DNA from: Sphingomonas sp. 3P27F8
GTDB taxonomy: Bacteria > Pseudomonadota > Alphaproteobacteria > Sphingomonadales > Sphingomonadaceae
Reading direction: 5' to 3'
Assembly: GCF_005502745.1 (NCBI RefSeq)
Contig: NZ_SCNL01000001.1
Location: 124,001 to 188,000 of the forward strand
Length of the DNA: 64,000 nucleotides
Position 1 is the first letter of the stretch, and every line of letters starts with the position of its first letter. The translations under genes and the position numbers were made by a program. Positions 17,989 through 27,683 of this stretch are shown piece after piece. The notes beneath the pieces are model-generated. The model was not told the origin of the DNA, searched no databases, and worked only from the letters and a program-made list of their open reading frames with translations.

Positions 17989-20805
17989 TTGCGTTTTATG
18001 ACGATCAGCGGCGCTGCGCTTGCACTGGCGCTCGCCTCCCCAGCCGCTTTCGCTCAGTCCGGCGCCGGCAAGGCAGCTCCGGTCTCACGATTGGTCCGCG
18101 CGATCGATATCCCTTACGAGCAATTCACGCTCAAGAACGGCTTGCGCGTCGTCGTTCACACCGATCGCAAGGCCCCGGTCGTGGCGGTCAGCGTATGGTA
18201 TGACGTCGGGTCGAAGCATGAGCCGGCCGGCAAGACCGGCTTCGCGCATCTGTTCGAGCATCTGATGTTCAACGGCAGCGAGAATGCGCCGGGTGACTTC
18301 TTCGAGCCGCTCAAACAGGTGGGCGCAACCGATCTGAACGGCACCACCTATTTCGATCGTACCAACTATTTCGAGACGGTGCCGAGGTCCGCGCTCGATC
18401 GCGCGCTGTTCCTCGAAAGCGACCGCATGGGCTGGCTGACCGGCGCGATCACGCAACGCGTGCTCGATACGCAGCGCGGCGTCGTTCAGAATGAGAAGCG
18501 TCAGGGTGACAATCGCCCCTATGGCCTGATCCGCTATAAATTGACCGAGGGGCTGTTCCCCGCCGACCATCCCTATGGCCACACCACGATCGGCTCGATG
18601 GCGGATCTCGACGCCGCCAGCCTCGCTGACGTGAAGGGCTGGTTCCACGATCATTATGGTCCAAACAACGCCGTACTCGTCCTGGCCGGAGACATCGACG
18701 CCGCCACCGCGAAGCCGCTGGTGGAAAAATATTTCGGCGCGATCCGGCCCGGTCCGAAGAGCGTGCTGCCGAAGGTCGCCGTCCCGACGCTTGCCGCCCC
18801 CAAGGCCGAGGTGATGAAAGATCGCGTCGCCGCCCCGATGGTGCTCAAGGCATGGGCGATCCCCGGGCTGAACGACCCGGATTCGGTGCCGCTGGACGTG
18901 GCGGCGGCAGTGCTGGGCGGCCTCGCCAGTTCGCGGCTTCAGAACGTGCTGGTGAAGCAGGAGAAGCTGGCGGTGGATGTGGGCGCGGACGCGGATGATT
19001 TTGCCCAGGCCGGCATGTTCACCGTCAACGCGGTCGTCCGCCCCGGCGTCGATCCAGCGGTGGTATCGAAGCGGCTGGACGCGATCGTCGCCGATCTCGC
19101 GAAAAACGGCCCGACCGCGGACGAGGTGCAGCGCGTACTTACCAGCGCCGTCGCCGGCCGCATCGGCGGGCTGGAGCGAGTCGGCGGGTTCGGCGGCAAG
19201 GCGGTCGCGCTGGCCGAGGGCGAGCTCTATTCGGGTGACCCCGGCTTCTACAAGAAACAGCTCGCCGCGCTTGCCGCGCAGACGCCGGAAACCGTTCGCG
19301 CCGCCGCCCGCAAGTGGCTGGAGCGCCCCGCCTATACTCTTACCGTCGTACCCGGCGAGCGCGAGCATTATGCCGAGGCGCTGGCCGGCGCGCCAAAGCC
19401 GGAAATGTCGCCCGAGAAGGCGCCTAAGGGAACGCGCGGGCCGATCCCGGCGGCGGGCGCGGTCGCCGATCTCGCTTTCCCGAAAGTGGAGCGCACGCAT
19501 CTCGCGAACGGCATCGAGCTGATCTACGCCAACCGCACCACCGTGCCGATCACGCGCGGCGTCCTCAGTTTCGATGCGGGCACCGCTGCCGATGTTGCCG
19601 ACAAGCTCGGCACCCAGACGCTGACGCTGGCGATGATCGACGAGGGCACGCCAAAGCTCGATTCGATCCGGCTCGCGGAGGCGAAGGAGCGGCTCGGGCT
19701 GAATATCTCGACCGGCTCTTCCGCCGACCGCACGACCCTCAGCTTTGAGGCGCCGAGCGCGAATCTCGTGCCGGCGGTGGCGCTATGGGCCGATATCGCC
19801 CGCACGCCCGCGTTTCCCGAAAGCGAGTTGCCGCGCGTGAAAAGCCAGCTGCTGGCCGGCATCGCGCAGGAACTGACCGATCCGGCCGGGCTTACCCGCC
19901 GCGTGCTGCCCCCGATCCTCTACGGCGCCGGCAGCCCGTATGCGAAGGGGCGCGGAAGCGGCGACGCCAGGGCAGTGGAAGCGCTCACGCGCGCTGATCT
20001 GCTTGCCTTCCGTCAGGCGTGGCTGCGGCCCGACAAGGCGAAGATCTTCGTCGTCAGCGATCGGCCGCTGGCGGAGGTGAAGGCGGTGCTGGATAACGCG
20101 TTCGGGGAATGGCGGCCGAATGGCGCCGCTGGCGAGAAAATTTTCCGGGAGGACCGCAGCCTGCCCGCCCCGCGCATCGTGCTGATCGACAGGCCGGACT
20201 CGCCGCAGTCGCTGATTTCGGGCGGCCTGCGCACCTCGCTGCGCGGCACCGACGATCTGCTCGCAGTGACAACGGCAAACGACTCGCTCGGCGGCGATTT
20301 CCTCAGCCGCCTCAACATGGATCTGCGGGAGGACAAGCATTGGTCCTATGGCGTGTCCGGCAATTTCGTTCGCAACGCTTTCGCCGCGCCCTATGTCGTC
20401 CGCGCGCCGGTCCAGGCCGACAGGACCGGCGCGTCGATCGCGGCGCTGCGTGACGACATGACCGCATTCGTCACCACCAGGCCGATCACGCAGTTCGAGT
20501 TCGACCGAAGCGTTGCCGACGCGACTCGCTCGCTCGCGGGAAACTTCGAGGCAGGGAGCGACGTGCTGGCCGCGATGCAGGCGAACGACCTTTATCGTCG
20601 GCCGGACGACTATTACGCCACGATCACGCAGAAATATCGTGCGCTGACCCGCGACGAGCTGGACGCTACGGCAAGGCGGGTGATCGACCCGAAGCGCTTT
20701 GTGTGGGTAGTCGTGGGCGATGCGAAAGTCGTGAAGCCGCAGCTTGACTCGCTCGGTCTGCCGGTCGAGGTCGTCACGGCTGCGTCCATCGCGGACGCGA
20801 AATAA
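17989..20805 (+). CDS. M16-family zinc metallopeptidase, two-domain
   Basis: 938 residues. Signal peptide (ALALALASPAAFAQ), then two M16 repeats. The first has the inverted zinc motif HLFEH (residues 87-91) with the downstream glutamate in VVQNEKR, so it is catalytically complete. The second half (from about residue 500) lacks HxxEH and is the usual inactive partner. Pitrilysin-like periplasmic proteases degrade peptides. The TTG start at 17989 has AGGAG seven bases upstream, better than the ATG at 17998. Divergent from marR; a 98-residue gene follows after 11 bases. Confidence 0.92.
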   Translation: MRFMTISGAALALALASPAAFAQSGAGKAAPVSRLVRAIDIPYEQFTLKNGLRVVVHTDRKAPVVAVSVWYDVGSKHEPAGKTGFAHLFEHLMFNGSENAPGDFFEPLKQVGATDLNGTTYFDRTNYFETVPRSALDRALFLESDRMGWLTGAITQRVLDTQRGVVQNEKRQGDNRPYGLIRYKLTEGLFPADHPYGHTTIGSMADLDAASLADVKGWFHDHYGPNNAVLVLAGDIDAATAKPLVEKYFGAIRPGPKSVLPKVAVPTLAAPKAEVMKDRVAAPMVLKAWAIPGLNDPDSVPLDVAAAVLGGLASSRLQNVLVKQEKLAVDVGADADDFAQAGMFTVNAVVRPGVDPAVVSKRLDAIVADLAKNGPTADEVQRVLTSAVAGRIGGLERVGGFGGKAVALAEGELYSGDPGFYKKQLAALAAQTPETVRAAARKWLERPAYTLTVVPGEREHYAEALAGAPKPEMSPEKAPKGTRGPIPAAGAVADLAFPKVERTHLANGIELIYANRTTVPITRGVLSFDAGTAADVADKLGTQTLTLAMIDEGTPKLDSIRLAEAKERLGLNISTGSSADRTTLSFEAPSANLVPAVALWADIARTPAFPESELPRVKSQLLAGIAQELTDPAGLTRRVLPPILYGAGSPYAKGRGSGDARAVEALTRADLLAFRQAWLRPDKAKIFVVSDRPLAEVKAVLDNAFGEWRPNGAAGEKIFREDRSLPAPRIVLIDRPDSPQSLISGGLRTSLRGTDDLLAVTTANDSLGGDFLSRLNMDLREDKHWSYGVSGNFVRNAFAAPYVVRAPVQADRTGASIAALRDDMTAFVTTRPITQFEFDRSVADATRSLAGNFEAGSDVLAAMQANDLYRRPDDYYATITQKYRALTRDELDATARRVIDPKRFVWVVVGDAKVVKPQLDSLGLPVEVVTAASIADAK

Positions 20806-20816
20806 GGAGAGCGCCC

Positions 20817-21113
20817 ATGGCCGTTGATGGCACCTACGATATCACCGTGAAATCCCCGCTCGGTGATCAGAAATCGACCCTCACCGTAAAGACTGACGGC
20901 GCAACCTTCACCGGCACCGCTGCCGGCGCGATGGGTTCGTCCGACATCTCCGGGGACGTCGACGGGAACACGATCAGCTGGAAGCAGCAAATGACCGTGC
21001 CGATGCCGATGACGCTCGACATGAAGGCGACGATCGATGGCGACAGCGTGACCGGCACGGTCGGCGCCGGGGCGTTCGGCAGCTTCCCGCTGAACGGCAC
21101 GCGCACCGCCTGA
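20817..21113 (+). CDS. Conserved small beta-rich protein of unknown function
   Basis: 98 residues beginning at an ATG with AAGGAGAG six bases upstream. The sequence is a run of short beta strands with repeating polar patterns (GTYDITVKSPLGDQKSTLTV, then DGATFTGTAAG and DGDSVTGTVGAGAFGSFPL), suggesting a small beta-barrel or lipocalin-like fold. No signal peptide is evident. Sphingomonads carry similar short proteins; no function is known to me. Probably cotranscribed with the M16 protease and ended by the hairpin at 21137-21168. Confidence 0.75.
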   Translation: MAVDGTYDITVKSPLGDQKSTLTVKTDGATFTGTAAGAMGSSDISGDVDGNTISWKQQMTVPMPMTLDMKATIDGDSVTGTVGAGAFGSFPLNGTRTA

Positions 21114-21136
21114 GAAATCCGTCCCGGGATACGAAT

Positions 21137-21168
21137 TCGGCCACGCTGGCATATGCTGGCGTGGCCGA
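21137..21168 (+). terminator. Hairpin terminator after the M16 operon
   Basis: A 10-base-pair stem (TCGGCCACGC with its complement) has a 12-base loop TGGCATATGCTG and is followed by TTTCGTT. It lies 24 bases beyond the stop of the 98-residue gene. Confidence 0.6.
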
Positions 21169-21246
21169 TTTCGTTCACGTTAGAGCGCGGTTCAGCGCCA
21201 AAGCTGCCGATTGACGCAACCGTGCCTTTTTGAGACGATCCGTTTC

Positions 21247-22284
21247 ATGGGCGGGATAACATCCAACGCGATCTACCTTGCCTCGTCGCTTACGGCCGCC
21301 AGCAATGCCTCGGCGGTGGCAGCCGAAACGACCGTCGTCCCGGTTATCGTTGCAGATGCTCCGCAACCGACGCAGCCGATAACGCCGCTCAGTCGCGGCT
21401 ATGTCATCCTCGATGTGCCGGCAGCCGCCCGCCCGCCGGAAACGCCGAACCTTGGCGAGCTTATCAACACGGAGATCCGGCGTCACGCAGAGCAATATAG
21501 CGCTCCGGGCCCCGTTACATCGCCTTGGGCGGCCGGTCCTGGTGAGAGCGCTCCGCTCGCCGGTGATACCGGCGACATGGATCGCGACGTGCTTGCCGAG
21601 CATGAAACGCGCATCGCCCTGTTGAAGCAGCGGATCGACCGGCTGCGCGCTGATCATAAGGACAACGCCGCGGCCCTCATTCGCGATCTGGGCACACGCC
21701 TGAAGCGCGCCCAGGCCGCGCGAAAGCTCGCGATGGCGCGCGCGATTCTGACCGGCGACAATGCCCGCCCCGGCGAGCAGATCGCGGCTAGTCTTTCGGG
21801 CGATTCCCTGCCGCCCGTATCGGCACCGTCTGCGCACAAGCCCATCGCGCGCTTGGTAACAGGGAAGCACGGCAACGTGATCGCCCGCGCCACGCCCGAT
21901 TCTCCAAAACCCAGGGATTTGGCGATCGGGCGAGCACCGCGCGCGTACGGACGATCGCTATCCCTCGGTCAGATGGCGACGGCCAAAGCGCTTAACGGCG
22001 TCCAGCTCGCCCATGCCACCGCGGCGGGATGGCGTTCCTCACGGGTACACCATGTCACGACGCGTCGAAATGCGCCGACCGATCGCCGCCTCGTCGCCTC
22101 GACCAAAGCCGATCGCACCAGCGCTTACCGCCTCGCCCATGCGCGTCGCCTGCTGTCGAACGCCCGCACCAAGCTGGCGTCGGCCGGGAAGCCTCCGGCA
22201 GTCTCGATCAGAACGGTCGGCTTATGGCAGTGGGACGGCAGCGACAAATGGACGCTCGCCAGCTATCGGCGCCCCCGGGCCTGA
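21247..22284 (+). CDS. Hypothetical Ala/Arg-rich protein, possibly exported
   Basis: About 345 residues from the ATG at 21247; a TTG at 21211 is alternative. The N-terminus (ITSNAIYLASSLTAASNASA) could be a weak signal peptide. A helical charged segment (HETRIALLKQRIDRLRADHK to LAMARAILTG, residues ~125-180) may be a coiled coil; the C-terminal third is basic and low in complexity, ending VGLWQWDGSDKWTLASYRR. No family recognised. A competing minus-strand frame (21175-21870) overlaps it but has no upstream ribosome-binding site. Moderate confidence that it is a gene at all. Confidence 0.5.
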   Translation: MGGITSNAIYLASSLTAASNASAVAAETTVVPVIVADAPQPTQPITPLSRGYVILDVPAAARPPETPNLGELINTEIRRHAEQYSAPGPVTSPWAAGPGESAPLAGDTGDMDRDVLAEHETRIALLKQRIDRLRADHKDNAAALIRDLGTRLKRAQAARKLAMARAILTGDNARPGEQIAASLSGDSLPPVSAPSAHKPIARLVTGKHGNVIARATPDSPKPRDLAIGRAPRAYGRSLSLGQMATAKALNGVQLAHATAAGWRSSRVHHVTTRRNAPTDRRLVASTKADRTSAYRLAHARRLLSNARTKLASAGKPPAVSIRTVGLWQWDGSDKWTLASYRRPRA

Positions 22285-22296
22285 AACTTTCCGGGT

Positions 22297-23360
22297 CTAG
22301 CGCTTGAGGCGCGTGACATGCCCCATCTTGCGCCCCGGCCGCGCCTCGCGCTTTCCGTAAAGGTGCAGGTGCGCGTCGGGCTCCGCGAGCAGCTCGGGCC
22401 AGCGCTCCCAGGCGTCGCCGATCAAATTCTCCATCTCCACCCGGGGGGCGGTAAGCGCGACATCGCCCAGCGGCAGGCCGCAGATCGCACGGACATGGTT
22501 TTCGAACTGCGAGGTCGTCGCGCCCTCGATCGTCCAGTGGCCGGAATTGTGCACACGCGGCGCCATCTCGTTGAACACGGGGCCGTCATCGGTGGCGAAG
22601 AATTCACACGTCAGCACGCCGACATGGCCGAGCGTTTCCGCGATTCGCCCGGTCAGCGCCGCCGCTTCCGCCCAATGACGCGCGATCTCGGCCGGCGCGG
22701 GCAGCGTCGAGCGGGCGAGGATCGCATCCTCATGCACGTTCCACGGCGGCGGATAGCTTACCATCGTGCCGTCCGCCGCGCGTACCAGCACGATCGAGAA
22801 TTCGTGGCTGAAGGCAACGAACGCCTCCAGCACGGCGGGGCCCTTGATCGCCTCCCACGCCGCGTCGGCATCGGCAGGGGCATGCAGCCGTACCTGCCCC
22901 TTCCCGTCGTAACCCATGCGTGTTGTCTTGAGCACGGCGGGCGTCCCCACGCTGGCGATCGCGTCGTCGAGCGCGGCGCGGCTGTTCACCGCCGCCCATT
23001 TCGCGGGCCGGCCGCCAAGCTGCTCGACGAACTTCTTCTCCGCCACCCGCTCCTGCGCAACGCGCAACGACGCCGGAGAAGGACGCACCGGCACCCGCTC
23101 GGCAAGCCATTCGACCGGCTCGACCGCGATATTCTCGAATTCGTAGGTCACCACGTCGCACTGCGCGGCGAAATCGGCGAGCACGATGCGGTTGTGGTAA
23201 TCCGCGCGTGTCAGCGAGGAGGCTGTCTGCGCCGCGACACTCTCGCGATCCGGCGCCAGCACATGAGTGCGATAGCCCAACTCGGCTGCGGCCGATGCCA
23301 GCATCCGTCCGAGCTGGCCGCCGCCCAGGATGCCGATCGTCGATCCGGGAGGCAGGATCG

Positions 23361-23364
<4 letters not shown>
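22297..23364 (-). CDS. purK: 5-(carboxyamino)imidazole ribonucleotide synthase PurK
   Basis: 355 residues of the ATP-grasp superfamily: [21 protein letters not shown] at the N-terminus, [14 protein letters not shown] in the central ATP-binding region, and [26 protein letters not shown] holding metal and substrate residues. It converts AIR, ATP and bicarbonate to N5-CAIR in purine synthesis. Its ATG overlaps the purE stop (ATGA), so purE-purK is a coupled two-gene operon. Confidence 0.95.
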
Positions 23365-23837
<473 letters not shown>

Positions 23838-23887
23838 TGCGGGCGGTTAGCGGGACACGACGTTGAGGGCAATGCCCGGATTGCGGT

Positions 23888-24751
23888 TCAACGCGCCTTG
23901 CGCTTCCCGGGGAGCGCTTCTTTCTGCGGCACGAACATCGGCGCGATCACCGGCGCGGAAAAACAATCCGGGATGGCGTTATCGTAAACGCCGCCGCGCA
24001 CGCGCTCATCGCGCGCACCCTGCCCGGCGAGCGGCACGAACATCGTCCAGCCGAGCGAGCATCGCGTCGTGCTGGTTGCCCCGGTCTTGGTGATGACAAG
24101 CAATTGCTCGCTCGCCCATGTCGCCCCGACAGGCATCACCAGACGACCACCGACTTTCAACTGGTCGAGTAACGGCTGGGGCACCTTGTCGCTGCCGGCG
24201 GCGACGATGATCGCGTCGAACGGCGCGCGCTCTGCCCAGCCGGCGAACCCATCACCGCTGCGCACGTCGACATTGGCATAGCCCAGCCTGGCCAGGCGTT
24301 CGCGCGCAGTCGCGGCGAGGTCCGGCATGATTTCGACGGATGCGACATGATCGGCAAGGCGCGCCAGCACCGCCGCCTGATAGCCGGTGCCGGTGCCGAT
24401 ATCGAGCACGTTCGCATGCGGGGGAAGCTGCGCTGCCGCCGTCATCAGCGCCACCGCGGAGGGGGCTGAGATCGTCTGGCCGTCGGCGATGTCCAGCGAT
24501 CGATCGGCGAATGCGAGCTTGCGCTGGGCCGCCGGCACGAACGCCTCGCGCGGCACCTGCTCCAGCACAGCGAGCGCGCGCGCCAGCGCGGCGTTGTCCG
24601 CATCCGGGGCGGCGCGATGGATCGACTGCCTGATCGCCGCGACCATCGCCTTGCGCCCGCCATCGCCCGTGCGCGAAGCGGCCGGCGCCGCCACCGCCAG
24701 CAGCACGAGCGCCGCCAGCCACCACGCGCGCGTGGTTGGAATTTTGTTCAA
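23888..24751 (-). CDS. Protein-L-isoaspartate O-methyltransferase-like protein with signal peptide
   Basis: About 287 residues. The methyltransferase core is clear: [27 protein letters not shown] and the SAM-binding glycine loop [16 protein letters not shown]. The N-terminus, however, is [24 protein letters not shown], a good signal peptide ending before the domain, whereas standard Pcm is cytoplasmic. The TTG start at 24751 overlaps the gpmA stop (TTGA) with a GAGCGAG motif just upstream, implying coupling. The C-terminal ~60 residues after the core are an extension. PCMT repairs isoaspartyl residues in aged proteins; an envelope version would need SAM outside the cytoplasm. Confidence 0.8.
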   Translation of the reverse strand: MNKIPTTRAWWLAALVLLAVAAPAASRTGDGGRKAMVAAIRQSIHRAAPDADNAALARALAVLEQVPREAFVPAAQRKLAFADRSLDIADGQTISAPSAVALMTAAAQLPPHANVLDIGTGTGYQAAVLARLADHVASVEIMPDLAATARERLARLGYANVDVRSGDGFAGWAERAPFDAIIVAAGSDKVPQPLLDQLKVGGRLVMPVGATWASEQLLVITKTGATSTTRCSLGWTMFVPLAGQGARDERVRGGVYDNAIPDCFSAPVIAPMFVPQKEALPGKRKAR

Positions 24752-25434
24752 CGCTCGCTCAGGTAATAGCGGTCGGTGGCATTGAGCGCGTCGTCCAGCT
24801 CGTAGACGATCGGTTGGCCGGTCGGGATTTCGAGGCTGGTGATCTCGTCGTCCGGGATGTTGCTGAGGTGCTTCACCAACGCGCGCAGCGAATTGCCGTG
24901 GGCGGAGATCAGCACGCGCTGGCCATCGCGCAGCGCCGGGGCGATGCGCGTTTCCCAATAGGGCAGAACGCGCGCGATCGTGTCCTTCAGGCTCTCGGTC
25001 GCGGGCACGTCGATCCCGGCATAGCGCCGGTCGCTGGCGAGGTCATAGGGGCTGCCCGCCTCCAGCGGCGGTGGCGGCACATCGAAGCTGCGGCGCCAGA
25101 TATGGACCTGCGCCTCGCCATGCTTCGCCGCCGTCTCCGCCTTGTCCAGCCCGGTCAGCCCGCCATAGTGGCGCTCGTTGAGCCGCCAGTCCTTCTCGGT
25201 CGGCAGCCACAGCCGCCCCATCGCCTCCAGCGCGAGGTTGAGCGTCTTGATCGCGCGCGTCTGGAGCGAGGTGAAGGTCATGTCGAAATCGAGGCCACGG
25301 GCGCCCATCAGTTCCCCGGCGGTGCGCGCTTCGGCAGCGCCCTTCTCGGTCACGTCCACATCCCACCAGCCGGTGAAGCGATTTTCGAGGTTCCACGCCG
25401 ACTGGCCGTGGCGGATGAGGACGAGGCGGGGCAT
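24748..25434 (-). CDS. gpmA: 2,3-bisphosphoglycerate-dependent phosphoglycerate mutase
   Basis: 228 residues, normal for the dPGM family. Phosphohistidine motif [20 protein letters not shown] with His9 as nucleophile; other family motifs are [15 protein letters not shown] and [14 protein letters not shown]. Interconverts 3- and 2-phosphoglycerate in glycolysis and gluconeogenesis. It is the first gene of a coupled pair with the methyltransferase-like gene and diverges from the dienelactone hydrolase gene over 73 bases. Confidence 0.95.
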   Translation of the reverse strand: MPRLVLIRHGQSAWNLENRFTGWWDVDVTEKGAAEARTAGELMGARGLDFDMTFTSLQTRAIKTLNLALEAMGRLWLPTEKDWRLNERHYGGLTGLDKAETAAKHGEAQVHIWRRSFDVPPPPLEAGSPYDLASDRRYAGIDVPATESLKDTIARVLPYWETRIAPALRDGQRVLISAHGNSLRALVKHLSNIPDDEITSLEIPTGQPIVYELDDALNATDRYYLSER

Positions 25435-25507
25435 TGGCTCTCCTTGCGATGCGGGCGGCCGCTCTGTAGCGCGTCCTGCATATCGGGCAACCTTTGGGAG
25501 AGAAGCG

Positions 25508-26236
25508 ATGGCAATCGTCCGGCAGACCTTGGTGTATGACGGCCCCGGCGGCCCGTTCGAGGGCGTGATCGCCTATGAGGACGAGGTGGAAACCCCGCGC
25601 CCGGGCGTGCTGGTGATCCCGAATATCCTGGGCCAGAAGGAATCGGACAACGTCCACGCCGAAAATCTCGCCAAGCTCGGCTATGTCGGCTTCGCCTGCG
25701 ACGTTTTCGGACAGGGCCGGCGCAAGACGCGCGAATCGCCGGCGATGTCGGAATATATGGATGAGCTGAACGCGGATCGCGCGCTGCTGCGGGATCGGCT
25801 CGTCGCATCGCTCGGCGTCCTCAAGGGCTTCGGTCATGTCGACCCGGCGAAGACCGCGGCGGTGGGTTATTGCTTCGGCGGCAAATGCGCGCTCGACATG
25901 GCCCGCGCCGGGCTCGACATCCGTGGCGCGGTAAGCTTCCACGGCGTCTACGACCGGCCCGATTACGCGAACGTCAACCCGATCGGGCCGAAGCTGCTGG
26001 TGTGCCACGGGTGGGAAGATCCGATCGCCCCGCCCGACGCGATGGTCGCGCTCGGCAAGGAACTGACCGAAAGCGGCGCGGACTGGCAGATCCATGCTTA
26101 TGGCAATGCCGGCCACGCCTTCACCGACATCGAGCTGAAAGGGCACAGCCCGCATCCCGCCGTCGCCTATGAAGAGCGCGCGGACCGGCGGAGCTGGGCG
26201 GCGATGCAGCATTTCCTGGCCGAACTGTTCGTCTGA
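25508..26236 (+). CDS. Dienelactone hydrolase family protein
   Basis: 242 residues, alpha/beta hydrolase with the cysteine nucleophile typical of dienelactone hydrolases: [10 protein letters not shown] (Cys122), Asp171 in GWEDP and His203 in GNAGHAF. The ATG follows GGGAGAG by five bases. Family members hydrolyse dienelactones in chloroaromatic breakdown, but most genomic copies act on unknown esters; no aromatic-degradation genes are near. Followed by a hairpin at 26241-26262. Confidence 0.9.
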   Translation: MAIVRQTLVYDGPGGPFEGVIAYEDEVETPRPGVLVIPNILGQKESDNVHAENLAKLGYVGFACDVFGQGRRKTRESPAMSEYMDELNADRALLRDRLVASLGVLKGFGHVDPAKTAAVGYCFGGKCALDMARAGLDIRGAVSFHGVYDRPDYANVNPIGPKLLVCHGWEDPIAPPDAMVALGKELTESGADWQIHAYGNAGHAFTDIELKGHSPHPAVAYEERADRRSWAAMQHFLAELFV

Positions 26237-26240
26237 AACG

Positions 26241-26262
26241 TCGCCCTCCAGCAGGGGGGCGA
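26241..26262 (+). terminator. Hairpin after the dienelactone hydrolase gene
   Basis: TCGCCCTCC and GGGGGGCGA pair (one T-G wobble) around an AGCA loop, five bases after the stop. The following tract is only weakly T-rich, so efficiency is uncertain. Confidence 0.5.
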
Positions 26263-26345
26263 ATCAGGCTGGCAGCCGCGCGGCGCGCGTGTAAATATGC
26301 GCGCCCACGCGGGGGGCCGCGTCTTCCACAACCACGCGGGTATCC

Positions 26346-27677
26346 ATGCATCGTTTTCTTATCGGCATTGCCGGCATCGTCGTGATCCTGTTGATCGCGC
26401 TGGCATTGTCGACCGATCGCCGGGCGATCCGGCCGCGCGTCGTCGGGGCGGCCTTCGCGCTTCAGGCGGGGATCGCGGTGATGGTGCTATACGCGCCGTG
26501 GGGGCGGCACGCGCTGGCCTTCCTGTCCGGCGGCGTGGCGAACCTGCTATCCTATGCCAATGCCGGCACCGCCTTCCTGTTCGGAAAGCTGGCGGATGAT
26601 CCGCTGGGCAAGAATTTCGCGATCCAGGCGCTGCCGGTCATCATCTTCTTCGCGGCGCTGGTGTCGATCCTCTACCACCTCGGCATCATGCAGCTCGTGG
26701 TGCGCTGGATCGGCGGCGGGATCGAAAAGATCATCGGCACCAGCAAGGTGGAGAGCCTGTGCGCGGCGGCGAACATCTTCGTCGGCCAGTCCGAATCGCC
26801 GCTTGTGATCCGCCCCTATCTCGCCGGCCTCACCCCGCCGCAGCTCTTCACCGTGATGACGAGCGGCATGGCGGGCGTCGCCGGCACGATCCTGGCGGCC
26901 TATGCCTCGATGGGGATCAGGATCGAATATCTGCTCGCGGCCAGCTTCATGGCGGCGCCGGGCGGCATCCTGATGGCGAAGATCATCATGCCGGATCGCG
27001 CGCAGCCGATCGAAGGCGAATTGCCGCTGGGCGACATGAGCGATGAGGATCGGCAGATCGCGATCGCCGAGGCGCGGATCAGCGGCAAGGGCCCCGCCGC
27101 GCTACTTCCCGAAGGAACCCCCGGCGAACCGATGCCGCAGGCGACGCATGACGAGGAGCGCCCCGCCAATCTCATCATGGCCGCCGCCCAGGGCGCGCAG
27201 ACCGGCGTGCGGCTGGCGGTAGCGGTCGGCGCGATGGTGCTGGCGTTCGTCGCGCTCGTCGCGCTCGCCAACGGCATCCTCGGCGGGATCGGCGGGTGGT
27301 TCGGCTATCCGGGGCTGAGCTTTCAGGGGCTGCTTGGCTATGTGTTCGCCCCGGTGATGTTCCTGCTCAACGTGCCGTGGCATGAGGCGGGGATCGCGGG
27401 CGGGCTGTTCGGCCAGAAGATCGTGCTGAACGAATTCGTCGCCTACATTTCGCTCGGCGAGCAGCAGGGCCAGCTCAGCCAGCGGACCGTTGCGATCATC
27501 ACGTTCGCGCTGTGCGGATTCGCCAACTTCTCGTCGATCGCGATCCAGATGGCGGTGACGGGCAGCCTCGCGCCCAACCAGCGCCCCGTCATCGCCCGGC
27601 TCGGCGTGCGTGCGCTGCTTGCCGGCAGCCTTGCCAATCTGATGTCGGCGGCGCTCGCCGGTCTGCTGATCGCCTGA
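26346..27677 (+). CDS. NupC-family concentrative nucleoside transporter
   Basis: 443 residues with about ten membrane segments. Family landmarks: FFAALVSILYHLGIMQ, then GTSKVESLCAAANIFVGQSESPLVIRPYL, which holds the nucleoside-binding QSE, and LNEFVAYISLG plus ALCGFANFSSIAIQ in the second half. Takes up nucleosides with protons or sodium. It also has a long hydrophilic loop (about residues 220-275). It converges on the polysaccharide locus with only six bases in between and no visible terminator. Confidence 0.93.
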   Translation: MHRFLIGIAGIVVILLIALALSTDRRAIRPRVVGAAFALQAGIAVMVLYAPWGRHALAFLSGGVANLLSYANAGTAFLFGKLADDPLGKNFAIQALPVIIFFAALVSILYHLGIMQLVVRWIGGGIEKIIGTSKVESLCAAANIFVGQSESPLVIRPYLAGLTPPQLFTVMTSGMAGVAGTILAAYASMGIRIEYLLAASFMAAPGGILMAKIIMPDRAQPIEGELPLGDMSDEDRQIAIAEARISGKGPAALLPEGTPGEPMPQATHDEERPANLIMAAAQGAQTGVRLAVAVGAMVLAFVALVALANGILGGIGGWFGYPGLSFQGLLGYVFAPVMFLLNVPWHEAGIAGGLFGQKIVLNEFVAYISLGEQQGQLSQRTVAIITFALCGFANFSSIAIQMAVTGSLAPNQRPVIARLGVRALLAGSLANLMSAALAGLLIA

Positions 27678-27683
27678 CGCGAT

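Noticed and set aside
18085..19500. 471-residue minus-strand open frame
   Set aside because: Antisense to the M16 protease, whose HLFEH motif is read on the plus strand.
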